IMG/VR virus record: IMGVR_UViG_3300033143_001983
Coordinates: 1-62,966 of that record
DNA length: 62,966 nt
DNA from: a virus
Reading direction: 5' to 3' (one strand)
The translations under genes were made by a program, and so were the position numbers. Positions 16,937-26,700 of the stretch are shown piece after piece. Under the pieces are notes generated by a model. The model had not been told where the DNA came from, searched no databases, and saw nothing but the letters and a program-made list of their open reading frames with translations. How positions within the stretch are numbered: the first letter of the stretch is position 1; each line of letters starts with the position of its first letter.

Positions 16937-17809
16937 ATGACAGCTAAAAAGAACGATTTAAGAAATGTAAAACAAACACAATTCGACAGAGCGCAAGTCC
17001 TAAAAGGATCTTTCTCAGAACTGAACTCTGGACTTAGAACTGTTCCAACAAATGCAATTCTTAGAGATGTTTATACTCACTTTAGTCAAACTGTAAATGC
17101 TGGCGGTCAACCAACAGATGTTACATATTATCAAGCTAATGTAACTGCTATAGATCAGATTACTTTTACTGCTGATGTATCTCAAAGTTTAGCCGGAACC
17201 TATATAGTTCTGGAAGAATTCTTGACTAAAAAGACACATGTATTCTACTATGTAGTAAGTGGCTCAGGAACAGCTCCCGGAGTTGGAGACATTGAAACGG
17301 CTATAAACATTGCCACAAATGATCCAGCCTCAGTTGTGTGTTATTCTACTAAACTAGTATTGGATACTGTCGAAGATTTCACGGTAACTGCTAAGAACCT
17401 AGTAGCTAACAATCTAACTCTAGAATATTATCAATTTGGAGAAACTTCGGCAATTGATACTGGAACTACTGGATTCTTCGTAACAAGAATTCAAGAAGGT
17501 GATAGTAAAGAAGTAGGCTCTGTAAGCATCACATATACGGCTGAAGGCGATCCAATATATAATGGCAATACTCTTAAGGGTCTTATATATAACCCTTATA
17601 CAGCCAGTTTTGAGTCCTCTGGTAGCGCAGCAAATGGTAGCATCCTTTACGGGGTAAAATACGACTATTTCACTACAACTCTACCATCGTCAACTCAAAC
17701 TGCATATACATATAAATTTGGAGGAGCATCTGGAGCTACAGTAGCGGTTGTTACAGTAACATTTACTGATTCTTCTAAATGCGAAATTCTAACTGTGGAG
17801 AAAACATAA
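16937..17809 (+). CDS. Tail fibre-associated protein, 290 aa
   Basis: I use the ATG encoding MTAKKNDLRNVK, which has AGAAG before it and lies downstream of a promoter. The protein is Thr/Gly/Val-rich and beta-stranded (VTAIDQITFTADVSQSLAGTYIVLEE; VAVVTVTFTDSSKCEILTVEK). It lies between two giant fibre genes and probably forms a fibre or baseplate-like part. No specific family is recognised. Confidence 0.65.
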   Translation: MTAKKNDLRNVKQTQFDRAQVLKGSFSELNSGLRTVPTNAILRDVYTHFSQTVNAGGQPTDVTYYQANVTAIDQITFTADVSQSLAGTYIVLEEFLTKKTHVFYYVVSGSGTAPGVGDIETAINIATNDPASVVCYSTKLVLDTVEDFTVTAKNLVANNLTLEYYQFGETSAIDTGTTGFFVTRIQEGDSKEVGSVSITYTAEGDPIYNGNTLKGLIYNPYTASFESSGSAANGSILYGVKYDYFTTTLPSSTQTAYTYKFGGASGATVAVVTVTFTDSSKCEILTVEKT

Positions 17810-17810
17810 T

Positions 17811-17984
17811 ATGGACATATATGATCCCCTAACAGGTAAAATTGTTAAAGTTCCTTCTGGAGACAATATAGTTGGTGGCGGAGATGCTACTACTGCTTAT
17901 ACAGCTTGCACTACTGAAGTTGATGGTGGATGCGCTAGTAGCGTATACCTAGCTGAACAAAAGATAGATGGAGGTAATGCGTAA
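17811..17984 (+). CDS. Small Gly-rich tail protein, 57 aa
   Basis: Begins MDIYDPLTGKIVKVPSG and contains GGGDATTAYTACTTEVDGGC. It starts two bases after the previous stop and overlaps the next ATG (TAATG), which supports it as real. It may be a small linker between the fibre components. Confidence 0.5.
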   Translation: MDIYDPLTGKIVKVPSGDNIVGGGDATTAYTACTTEVDGGCASSVYLAEQKIDGGNA

Positions 17985-20900
17985 TGGCTAAGAAATTACT
18001 ATTAAGACGAGATACTGCCGCAAATTGGACTAGTGTAGATCCTATACTAGCTGATGGTGAACCAGCCTTAGAAACTGACACAGGTAAGATGAAGATAGGT
18101 GACGGTATCAATATATGGTCAGTACTTCCATATAGATTAACTTCTGGTGAAATAAATACTGCATCTAATGTTGGAACCGCAGGAGTTGGATTATTCAAAC
18201 AAAAAATAGCCGAAGATTTAGAATTTAAAAACATAAATGCTGGCTCTAGTAAAGTAACCATTACTGATGATACAGGAAATAATGAAGTAGACGTAGATAT
18301 AGTAGAAGGTAATATTGTTCACCAAAATTTATCTGGCGCAGGGACTAATACCCATACACAAATAGACGATCATATTGCAGATGCTGATATTCATTACACT
18401 AAAGTTGATATAGGATTAACTGGTCTTACAGATAACATGCTAATAAAATCAGATGGTGCTGATAGTTTACAAGAGTCTGGTATTACAGTTTCAGATTTAG
18501 ATGAGATGGCTGGAGTTACTTTAGATGATCCGACAAATAATATTCACGCAGACGTTGTTCATTTACTTGTTAGAAATGTTACTCTATCAATAATACCAAA
18601 GGGAACTCCTGTTTATGTTAGTGGTTGGAACGCTGGACAAGATACTGTCGAAGTTGAACCAGCAGACGCAGACGCTGTTGGTGAATTTCCTGCAATTGGT
18701 CTTGCTGAAAGTGATATAGGACCAAATTCAAATGGAGAAGTTATTGCGGCTGGTGTTCTTGATAATTTTTACACCGACGATTGGACCGTTGGGGAATCGT
18801 TATATTTAAGTACAACTCCCGGAGTTCTTACAAATGTTAGACCGACAGGGACCACTACAGCCGTCCAAAATATCGCAAAAGTTTTAAGAAAACATGCAAC
18901 ATTCGGTGTTGTTTTAATTCAAGGAGCTGGTAGAGCAAATGATATCCCTAATGATATAGATCATGATACCGACTTATTAAATGTTGGAACTAATACTCAC
19001 GCTCAGATTGATTCTGCTTTAAGTTCATTAACTGGAGATCAACATACACACGCAAATAAGGCTCTCTTAGACACTTACACACAAACTGAAGCTGACATAG
19101 CCGATGCTATCTCTAAAGAGCACACACACGCTAATAAGGCGTTATTAGACACCTATACGCAGACTGAGGTAGATCTAGCTGATGCTGTTTCAAAGAAACA
19201 CACTCAAGAAACAGACTTAGGCTTAGACAGTGGAGGAACTAATCCGGTAACTGCCGCTACAATAGTAAGTCACCATAATAACACCTCAAATCCTCATACA
19301 GTTACAAAGGCTCAAGTTGGACTAACTGATGTTCAGGATATATTAAGTAATTTTGCTGCAATACTAGCTCCTACCGCAACAGACGATTCTGCTGCCGGAT
19401 ATTCAGTAGGATCTAAATGGATTGATACTGTAACTGGAGAAGTTTACCAATGTACTGACAATACTGCTACTGCTGCTGTATGGGCACAAACATCACTAGA
19501 TGCTGGAGAGCTTGATCACGATAATTTAATCAATACCCACAATTTAACAACAGATATAGATCACGACCAATTAACTAATTTTGATACAAATGAACATTTT
19601 CTTCAATCGGCTATATCTATCCCAGCTTCTCAAATAAGCGATTTTGATACTGAAGTTTCTAACAATACTGACGTAGCAGCAAATACATCAGCTAGACATA
19701 CTCAGAACTCTGATACATCTCTTGACTTTGGACAACCTAATCAAGTTACTGCTGCTGAGACTAGAACACATTTGGATGATGCTACTATTCACTATCCTCA
19801 AAGTTCAATTAGTATTCCAGCTTCTCAGATCTCTGATTTCGACACCGAAGTTAGTAACAATACTGATGTGGCGGCTAACACAAGTGCAAGACATACTCAA
19901 GGTACAGATCTAGGTTTAGATTCTGGTGGTACTAATCCAATTACTGCTGCAACTATAAAAGGTCACGTTGATGACGTAACTACTAATCCACATGTGGTTA
20001 CTGCGACTCAAGTTGGATTAGGGAATGTTCAAGACACACTTAATAATTTTACAGCGATCATAGCACCGTTAGTTACAGATGACAGTGGTTCGGGGTATTC
20101 AGTAGGTTCTAATTGGATTGACGTGGTAGCGGATAAAACTTATCACTGTGTAGATGATTCTGTAGGCGCTGCTGTTTGGATAGACATTAGTGGTAATATC
20201 GTTAGTCCTGCCTCAGTTACCAATAGAGCGTTTGCAAGTTGGACAAATGCAGGACAATTAAGAGACAATCCTACCTCATGGCTTGGACCATCGGGTGATG
20301 CTTGGTTTGAAATAGCAAATGGAGCAGAGTTTCCATTAACAATAAGAGGTTCACAGGTAGGGGCATTTGGGTCAGATCCTAAGGGTATGGATATAGAAGT
20401 TACTTCAACAGGTAACTTCGGTAGACTTACAGGAATTAAGTTAACCCATAGTCCGTCAGCAACCGTTCAGTACTCTAATGCTTTAGACTTGCATGGTACG
20501 TTTACTTCGCTATTACATCACGCAGCGGGGTCAACGGAAACTTCATTATCACCAGCCAAACTAGAACTTGAGAACTCGTCATCTGTATACGCAGGCAACA
20601 TGGTGCAGTTAGACTTAACTGGAAGCCCTGCTAATGCTAAGTTTTTACAGCTTTCCAGTGGAGATAGAATTGAATACCAAGTAGACTCTAAAGGTAATAT
20701 GTTATTATCTGGTAGTTATGTTGCTCCAAGAGCAGCACTCGGAGTATTTGAAAACTGTTGTAAATTCTCTGAAGCTATTGATGTCGGTGTAACTGCTGGT
20801 GATTGGATTAATACTAGTAGTAATTGGGTTTTATCTCCGGACAACATAGAAGGTCCAGAGGGCACTATAAACCTTGCAGATAAATTACATGCAAATGGTT

Positions 20901-22048
20901 CATCCCCTCAAACCGCAGAATTGATCCAATCATTCTCTACAAAGACAGCAGCAAACAACACTTTTACATGTGGTTTTTGGATTATAAGGCTGGACTCTGA
21001 ATCGTCTACTATAAGGATGATAATTGAAGATTCAACTGGTAGTGATGTTTCAGCAATTGAACAATGCGGTTTGATAGGTAATGAAAACAAGTGGGAGTAT
21101 CATACTATTACTCACACGTTTGGAGCTGGAGCTACTGGCTCACCTCAGATAAAGTTTTATAACGGCAGTTCACAAAGTATTTGTGCAATATGGGGAGTTC
21201 ATTTTTCTGCTACTGATACTGCTGTTGGATATTGTCCGACAATTGACTATACTATCCCAAATGTAAGGGGAGCTTCTTTTTCTGATGTAGTTAGAATAAG
21301 TTCAGCAAAAGGTGGAGCACATTTACATATAAGTGAAGGGGGCGATCAAAATGGTGACGACTTCTTAGTTATTACTGATACATCTGGAGCAAAACAACTT
21401 TCTTTTGATTCTAATTATAATCTTGCCATGTTAACAGGTGAAATACAATGTGCTCCGGGTACAACAACCGTAGCATCTTTGAATATCCCTCTAGGAGTAG
21501 CTAAAACTTCACCAAACGAAGGAGATTTTGCTTATGTAGATGGGAAAATTGCATTTATGCAAAAGCAACCTGTAGCTCTAAATTTAAATATGGGAGCTAA
21601 GTTAACAACTACCACCGTTACAAATACGACAACAGAGACAGTTGTTTATAGTCACGACTTTGCCGCAAATCAATTACACGCAGAACAACTTATTCATGTT
21701 AACTGTTTAGGTATTGTAACTAATGCTACATCCTCAGATGATTATACTATTAGATACAAAGTTGGTGGTGTTACAATCCATACATTGAGTAGAGTTAGTG
21801 GTGCCGTTACAAATGGTCCAGTAGAACTACACCATAAAGGAACGGTAAGAACAGCAGGGGCGAGTGGGACTTTTGTTGATTTTGTTAATATGGATGAAGA
21901 CGGGGTTAGGTTTTATTCATCGTCAGCCACACCTTCCGCTATAAATACTACAGGAGCATTTACTTATGAAATCACTGTTCAATGGGCAAACGCTAAAGCA
22001 GGAAATGTCTTTGAGATGCTACAGGGTCATATACAATTAATAAACTAA
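17984..22048 (+). CDS. Giant tail fibre protein, 1354 aa
   Basis: The N-terminus (LLLRRDTAANWTSVDPILAD, then GEPALETDTGKMKIGDG) is the well-known phage fibre head domain. The shaft contains repeated phrases: HANKALLDTYTQTE twice and SISIPASQISDFDTEVSNN twice. A carbohydrate-binding-like jelly roll (about residues 920-1100) and a beta C-terminus follow. The protein likely forms a trimeric host-receptor fibre and shares late promoter 4 with the first fibre gene. Confidence 0.85.
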   Translation: MAKKLLLRRDTAANWTSVDPILADGEPALETDTGKMKIGDGINIWSVLPYRLTSGEINTASNVGTAGVGLFKQKIAEDLEFKNINAGSSKVTITDDTGNNEVDVDIVEGNIVHQNLSGAGTNTHTQIDDHIADADIHYTKVDIGLTGLTDNMLIKSDGADSLQESGITVSDLDEMAGVTLDDPTNNIHADVVHLLVRNVTLSIIPKGTPVYVSGWNAGQDTVEVEPADADAVGEFPAIGLAESDIGPNSNGEVIAAGVLDNFYTDDWTVGESLYLSTTPGVLTNVRPTGTTTAVQNIAKVLRKHATFGVVLIQGAGRANDIPNDIDHDTDLLNVGTNTHAQIDSALSSLTGDQHTHANKALLDTYTQTEADIADAISKEHTHANKALLDTYTQTEVDLADAVSKKHTQETDLGLDSGGTNPVTAATIVSHHNNTSNPHTVTKAQVGLTDVQDILSNFAAILAPTATDDSAAGYSVGSKWIDTVTGEVYQCTDNTATAAVWAQTSLDAGELDHDNLINTHNLTTDIDHDQLTNFDTNEHFLQSAISIPASQISDFDTEVSNNTDVAANTSARHTQNSDTSLDFGQPNQVTAAETRTHLDDATIHYPQSSISIPASQISDFDTEVSNNTDVAANTSARHTQGTDLGLDSGGTNPITAATIKGHVDDVTTNPHVVTATQVGLGNVQDTLNNFTAIIAPLVTDDSGSGYSVGSNWIDVVADKTYHCVDDSVGAAVWIDISGNIVSPASVTNRAFASWTNAGQLRDNPTSWLGPSGDAWFEIANGAEFPLTIRGSQVGAFGSDPKGMDIEVTSTGNFGRLTGIKLTHSPSATVQYSNALDLHGTFTSLLHHAAGSTETSLSPAKLELENSSSVYAGNMVQLDLTGSPANAKFLQLSSGDRIEYQVDSKGNMLLSGSYVAPRAALGVFENCCKFSEAIDVGVTAGDWINTSSNWVLSPDNIEGPEGTINLADKLHANGSSPQTAELIQSFSTKTAANNTFTCGFWIIRLDSESSTIRMIIEDSTGSDVSAIEQCGLIGNENKWEYHTITHTFGAGATGSPQIKFYNGSSQSICAIWGVHFSATDTAVGYCPTIDYTIPNVRGASFSDVVRISSAKGGAHLHISEGGDQNGDDFLVITDTSGAKQLSFDSNYNLAMLTGEIQCAPGTTTVASLNIPLGVAKTSPNEGDFAYVDGKIAFMQKQPVALNLNMGAKLTTTTVTNTTTETVVYSHDFAANQLHAEQLIHVNCLGIVTNATSSDDYTIRYKVGGVTIHTLSRVSGAVTNGPVELHHKGTVRTAGASGTFVDFVNMDEDGVRFYSSSATPSAINTTGAFTYEITVQWANAKAGNVFEMLQGHIQLIN
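19600..19910 (+). repeat. Direct repeat in the second fibre gene
   Basis: Two units of about 100 bases at about 19615-19705 and 19800-19895 encode the same residues, SIPASQISDFDTEVSNN TDVAANTSARHTQ. Many third-position differences show long-term divergence under protein constraint rather than a recent copy. Confidence 0.75.
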
Positions 22049-22057
22049 GGAGATATA

Positions 22058-22363
22058 ATGGAAATAATATTAAATGAAACTGCAAGTGAAGTAGTTCAAG
22101 AAGCAGTAACAGTAGAATACAATAGTATTAAGATAAAGGCACATAATATTGATGATGAAGCTAAAACTTTAGATATTCTATATAGAAAATATATGAATGG
22201 GGTTGAATTAGAAAAGAGTCTATCAGTAGTTACTGTAAGCGGTCAGGATTTTTTAGATCTGATAAACGCTCAACCTACCCCGGGATTATCAAGAGCTGAA
22301 GATATCCATGAGGCTTTACATGTCGCTTTACTAAAAGAACTAAACTTGACGGAAGTAGTATAG
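22058..22363 (+). CDS. Hypothetical tail-region protein, 101 aa
   Basis: AAGGAG precedes the ATG, 10 bases after the fibre stop. The protein is acidic with a beta-rich first half (AVTVEYNSIKIKAHNIDD) and a helical second half. It could be a fibre chaperone, which often follows fibre genes directly. This is inference from position and size. Confidence 0.6.
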   Translation: MEIILNETASEVVQEAVTVEYNSIKIKAHNIDDEAKTLDILYRKYMNGVELEKSLSVVTVSGQDFLDLINAQPTPGLSRAEDIHEALHVALLKELNLTEVV

Positions 22364-22372
22364 AAGATTTTA

Positions 22373-22400
22373 TTGACGTATAATCAATAACTTATAAAAT
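22373..22400 (+). promoter_or_regulatory. Weak sigma70-like promoter
   Basis: TTGACG, a 16-base spacer and TAAAAT lie just before late promoter element 5. This may be a host-polymerase start for the tail genes, but the region is so AT-rich that chance is likely. Confidence 0.3.
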
Positions 22401-22422
22401 AATTTAGCTAAAAAACGTATAA

Positions 22423-22440
22423 TTTAACAACTATATAATG
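22423..22440 (+). promoter_or_regulatory. Late promoter element 5 (tail adaptor and nozzle)
   Basis: TTTAACAACTATATAATG is followed by GTAAAC taag GTTTAC, the same 5' hairpin as copy 1 at 2375. About 40 bases are shared between these two loci, so they are duplicates. Confidence 0.72.
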
Positions 22441-22478
22441 TAAACTAAGGTTTACAAGATAGAGAATAGGAGAAAAAC

Positions 22479-22718
22479 ATGTCTAAGATGGCTTTAAAAG
22501 CAGATTTATTAAAAATGCTTCGTGATGAGATGATGGAAGAAGAAAGAGATGAGGGAATGTCAGGATTAAGAGACATATTGCCTCAGAAGAAAATGCAAGC
22601 AACTATTATGGCTGATGACGAAAAAGGACTACTTGAAGGTGCTAAGAAGCTTCCAGAAGTGCTAAGCAAAGCAGAAAAGTTCAGAAAAGCTCGTATGGGC
22701 GATAAAAAGAAAAAATAA
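22479..22718 (+). CDS. Hypothetical acidic/basic helical protein, 79 aa
   Basis: A good AGGAG site precedes the ATG. The protein has a Met-rich, acidic start (MLRDEMMEEERDEGMSGLRD) and a basic end (KARMGDKKKK). It is the first gene of the adaptor/nozzle transcript. Possible roles are assembly chaperone or tail-completion protein. No family is recognised. Confidence 0.6.
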   Translation: MSKMALKADLLKMLRDEMMEEERDEGMSGLRDILPQKKMQATIMADDEKGLLEGAKKLPEVLSKAEKFRKARMGDKKKK

Positions 22719-22741
22719 TAACTTAAATAGAGGAGTCAACT

Positions 22742-23743
22742 GTGGCAAGAATTTTAACAGGTGACAGTATGGTAAATTCAGTTCGTAAAAGGACGATGAC
22801 ACCAGAAGATACATCAACATTTACAGATGACGATATTCTAGATATAATTGATGAAGAGCTTAATGTACAGGTAATTGATAAATTACTTACGTTACATGGG
22901 GAAAATCTGACTATAGAAGTAGATGTTCCAAGAGATGCTTCTGGATGTTATACAATACCGTATAGAGCTGTTGGAAATAAGCTAAGAGATATTTCTCTAA
23001 TTAGTGGAAACACTATATATGAGATGGCTCAAATAAGTATAGGGGAGCTTCCTGATTATACTTATGGAGAATATGCTTCTAATGATTTAGATAAATTCTA
23101 TGTTCAAAATAACAAAATTAACTTAGTAGAACCTAATAGATCATATGAGTCTATTAGAGTTAGATACTACCTTAGACCAAACTTCTTAACTAAAATGGAT
23201 AAAGCTGGAGTAATTTCTGCCGCACCATTAGAAAGTATATATACGGACCCTGATCCTGAGATAGCTACCCAGACTGAAGCATACACTATAAAATTATCTA
23301 GTGTAGGAAAGGGATTCACTTCTACGGACTTATATGATATTGTTGGACATAAATCCCCAAATAAAATAAAGACATTTGATATTGTTCCATTATCTTTTAC
23401 TAAAAGTGGAACAACTGGAACTATAATTTTTGCAAAATCTGATATAGAAGGTATAATAAATGACATACAAGTTGGAGATTATGTAACAATTGCACAAGAA
23501 ACTCCGGTTCCAAATATTCCAACAGAAATGCATCCACTTCTTGCTCAAGCAGCAGCAGTTAATATTCTAGAATCTTTAACAGATACAGAAGCACTGGCAA
23601 ATGCTGAGAGAAGAATGGAAAAGATGACAAAGGCTGTACAATCTTTAATTGACGATAGAGTTGAATTAGCTCCTAAGAAGATTAAGCCTAGACATGGAAC
23701 ATTAGCCTCTGGATGGGGTCTTAATAACAGAGGTAAATACTAA
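22742..23743 (+). CDS. Head-tail adaptor (tail tubular protein A, T7 gp11-like; GTG start)
   Basis: Begins at GTG with AGGAGTC upstream. The 333-residue protein has the typical mix of an N-terminal helical part (MTPEDTSTFTDDDILDIIDEEL) and beta segments containing GNKLRDISLISGNTIYEM. A C-terminal helical RMEKMTKAVQSLIDDR precedes the tail. In podoviruses this ring joins portal to nozzle. It is directly upstream of the nozzle gene with a one-base overlap. Confidence 0.8.
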   Translation: MARILTGDSMVNSVRKRTMTPEDTSTFTDDDILDIIDEELNVQVIDKLLTLHGENLTIEVDVPRDASGCYTIPYRAVGNKLRDISLISGNTIYEMAQISIGELPDYTYGEYASNDLDKFYVQNNKINLVEPNRSYESIRVRYYLRPNFLTKMDKAGVISAAPLESIYTDPDPEIATQTEAYTIKLSSVGKGFTSTDLYDIVGHKSPNKIKTFDIVPLSFTKSGTTGTIIFAKSDIEGIINDIQVGDYVTIAQETPVPNIPTEMHPLLAQAAAVNILESLTDTEALANAERRMEKMTKAVQSLIDDRVELAPKKIKPRHGTLASGWGLNNRGKY

Positions 23744-26700
23744 TGGGTGGAACTAGAGCTAATATGATTAAAGCTCGTGGTTTAGTTACCTATGGCTCAG
23801 AAATAAGTGTTGCAGAAGGATCTCAGCGACAGGCTACTAACGTAAACATTGATGAGGAGGGCGTAATTAGCCCTAGGAGAGGTTTTAACGACTATGCTGG
23901 ACCTACCACAGGTTCATCTGACTCTCTTGCCATTGTAAGCCAAATAATGGAGTATAAGGACTCTATTCTGCGCCAATACCAAGATAAAGTAGAGTATGAA
24001 GATAGTAATGGAGATTTCCAAGCTATTAACGGATCATATGCAAAATTACGTAATGGTTACAGAACTAAATATCAAGAATCTAACTCAAACTTATATTTCA
24101 CTTCAGATGTTGGAATCCAAAAGATTTCAGTAAAAGATAGAGCTTCTCTAAATGCTGATATGATTACAGCAGCAGGTGGTATTAAAGCCGGATATTCTTC
24201 TGGGAAAGTAGTACCTACAGTTGGTGGATTTTTACCGCCAGAATCTAAAGTTGCTTATAGAGTAATGTTTGGAACCAAAGATGCTAATAACAACCTAATT
24301 TATGGATCTCCAAGTTCTAGATTCGTAGTTTCAAATTACAATACAAGTACAATAACTCCAGAAAGTTGCTCAATTGATATCCTATTATACGGAACCATAG
24401 CTAATGGAGATTATTTTACCTATTCTAACTCCACAGGAAAATATACTATTTATTTTGACATAGATACCAACTCTGTTGAGCCTAAGACTAGCAGGACGAT
24501 AGGAAGTACTTATATAAAAGTTCCTATACAAGCCATAGGTACTAATAAAGCAGTAGCAGCAGTTCTTGCAAATGAAATGTCGGCTATCCCAAACAGTAAC
24601 ATAAGTATAGATACTACTATAGACACTAAAGTTATCATAGAAACCTCAGAAGAGGGCGATATAGCTGGCATAACAGACGCAAAAGACAAAGACGATACAG
24701 GCTCTATTCCATTAGTAATTTTAACTGCAACTGATGCAGAAGGTAATGTTCAAGAAGGATCTAGTACTACAGTAGAAGTTACTGGAGTAGTTCCAAATAA
24801 CACCACAACAGATTACTTCTATCAAGTCTACAGATCAAGTACTATCTCAGTGTCCACAGGACTAACTGTAAACGACTTAGATCCCGGAGATGAACTGAAT
24901 CTTGTATATGAAGCAGGGCTAACTGACGAAGAAGTAACAGCCGGAGAATTCACATTTACAGATACTACTCCAGAATCATTTAGAGCTGAAGCAGCTCCAT
25001 TACATACAAATAATGCAACAGGAGAAGGTATTCTTCAAGCAAATGAAGTGCCGCCAATTGCACTAGATATTGAGCTTTTTAGAGGCTATATGTTCTACGC
25101 AAATACTAAAGAAAAACATAGAACAGAATTCACTATTGTTTCAGTTGATGACTTTGTTTCAGGATCGACTAAAATTGTAATTGGAAATTCAGACATAACT
25201 AGGTATTATACATTTATTGGTACTACTCAAGTTCAAGATATAACTATTGATACAATACCTTTAAATGGAACCTATTTTAATTTATACTCCGCAAATGATG
25301 AAAGACGTTATTATGTATATTTCGGAGGTATTGACCCAGAGGTAGCAGGGGCTATTGGATATAGAATTGATATAACAGGATCTCCATCAACTTCAGATAT
25401 TGCAGATAGAATAGAAGCTGCTTTAGTTGATAATATAGATGTTACATTATCAGTTCTTTCAAATGTGGTGACTTTTACTCATACAAATAATGGGTATACA
25501 ACAGGTATTACAAATGGAATTGGAGCTAACATTACAATTGATACTCCTTCTACATTAGGTACTGGAGAATTATCTGGCACTGATGAAGGTGGAGATGTAC
25601 TTTTATCAGGACTTATTTCTGTTGGACAATCAATAGACGAAACTGCTAGAAGCTTAGTTAAAATTATTTCAAAAGATCCCGACTCTCCAGTTAATGCTTA
25701 TTACTTATCTTCTAGTGAAGATTTGCCGGGAAATATATTACTTGAAGCTAGATCATTAGAAGACAAGTACTTTTATCTTTCTGTTGAATCTGGAACACCT
25801 GCTTATAGTGCTGTTACTGAGTATAAAGTAAACGACGAAGTTGAAATAGATATAGACCAAGGTGGAGCGCCTTCAAAGGGATTCATAGCTGATGGAGATT
25901 ATGTATCAATAAACAGTAATGTTAATAATTATACATTCTGGTTTAACGTATCAGGCGGAGCTTCAGATCCATTAATACCCGGAACAATCGGAATTGAAGT
26001 AGACATTAGTGCGCTTCCAACAAGTGACGGATTGGTGCGAGTATTACTTGGTGATGCTATGGAAGCAATTTCAAATTTTGAATATCACATAACAACTATA
26101 GGTACTATTAAATTACATTCTAAAACAATAGAAGATATGCCGGATTCAACTATAACTATTGCTGACGTTTTATTACCAGTTACAATAACTAATACAGATA
26201 ATGAAGTTGACGCTACAGACAGAGTACTTTTTAATGAGAACATTTATGTATGTGCTCAGAATACATTAGGAAACGATCCATCAGGAACAACTGCGAATAA
26301 TGCATATTGGACATACGTTGATATAGGAGCAGAGTTTACTCCAGAACTTCCAATTTCAAGAAATATTGAAGAGTATACTGGAGCTACTACAGTAACTAAT
26401 ATAAAACTAACGTCCCATGATTACATAACAGGAGATGAAGTATTTGTAGGTGTTTTTGAAGTACCTTACGACAATGCTGTAGCTTATTTGGCTGCAACTC
26501 CAGATGTAGTAGAATATTCAGGAAACTTATATGAATGTATTTTAGATAGTACTGGAAACCTTCCATCAGGAGATACAACTGATAACACCTATTGGAAATA
26601 TATTTCTGAGCAATTTTCAGGAGTCTATCCTGTAACTTATATTGATGACGATAACTTTTCAATCGTAGTAGCAACTCCTGCGGCAACTGTAAGTTTTGTT

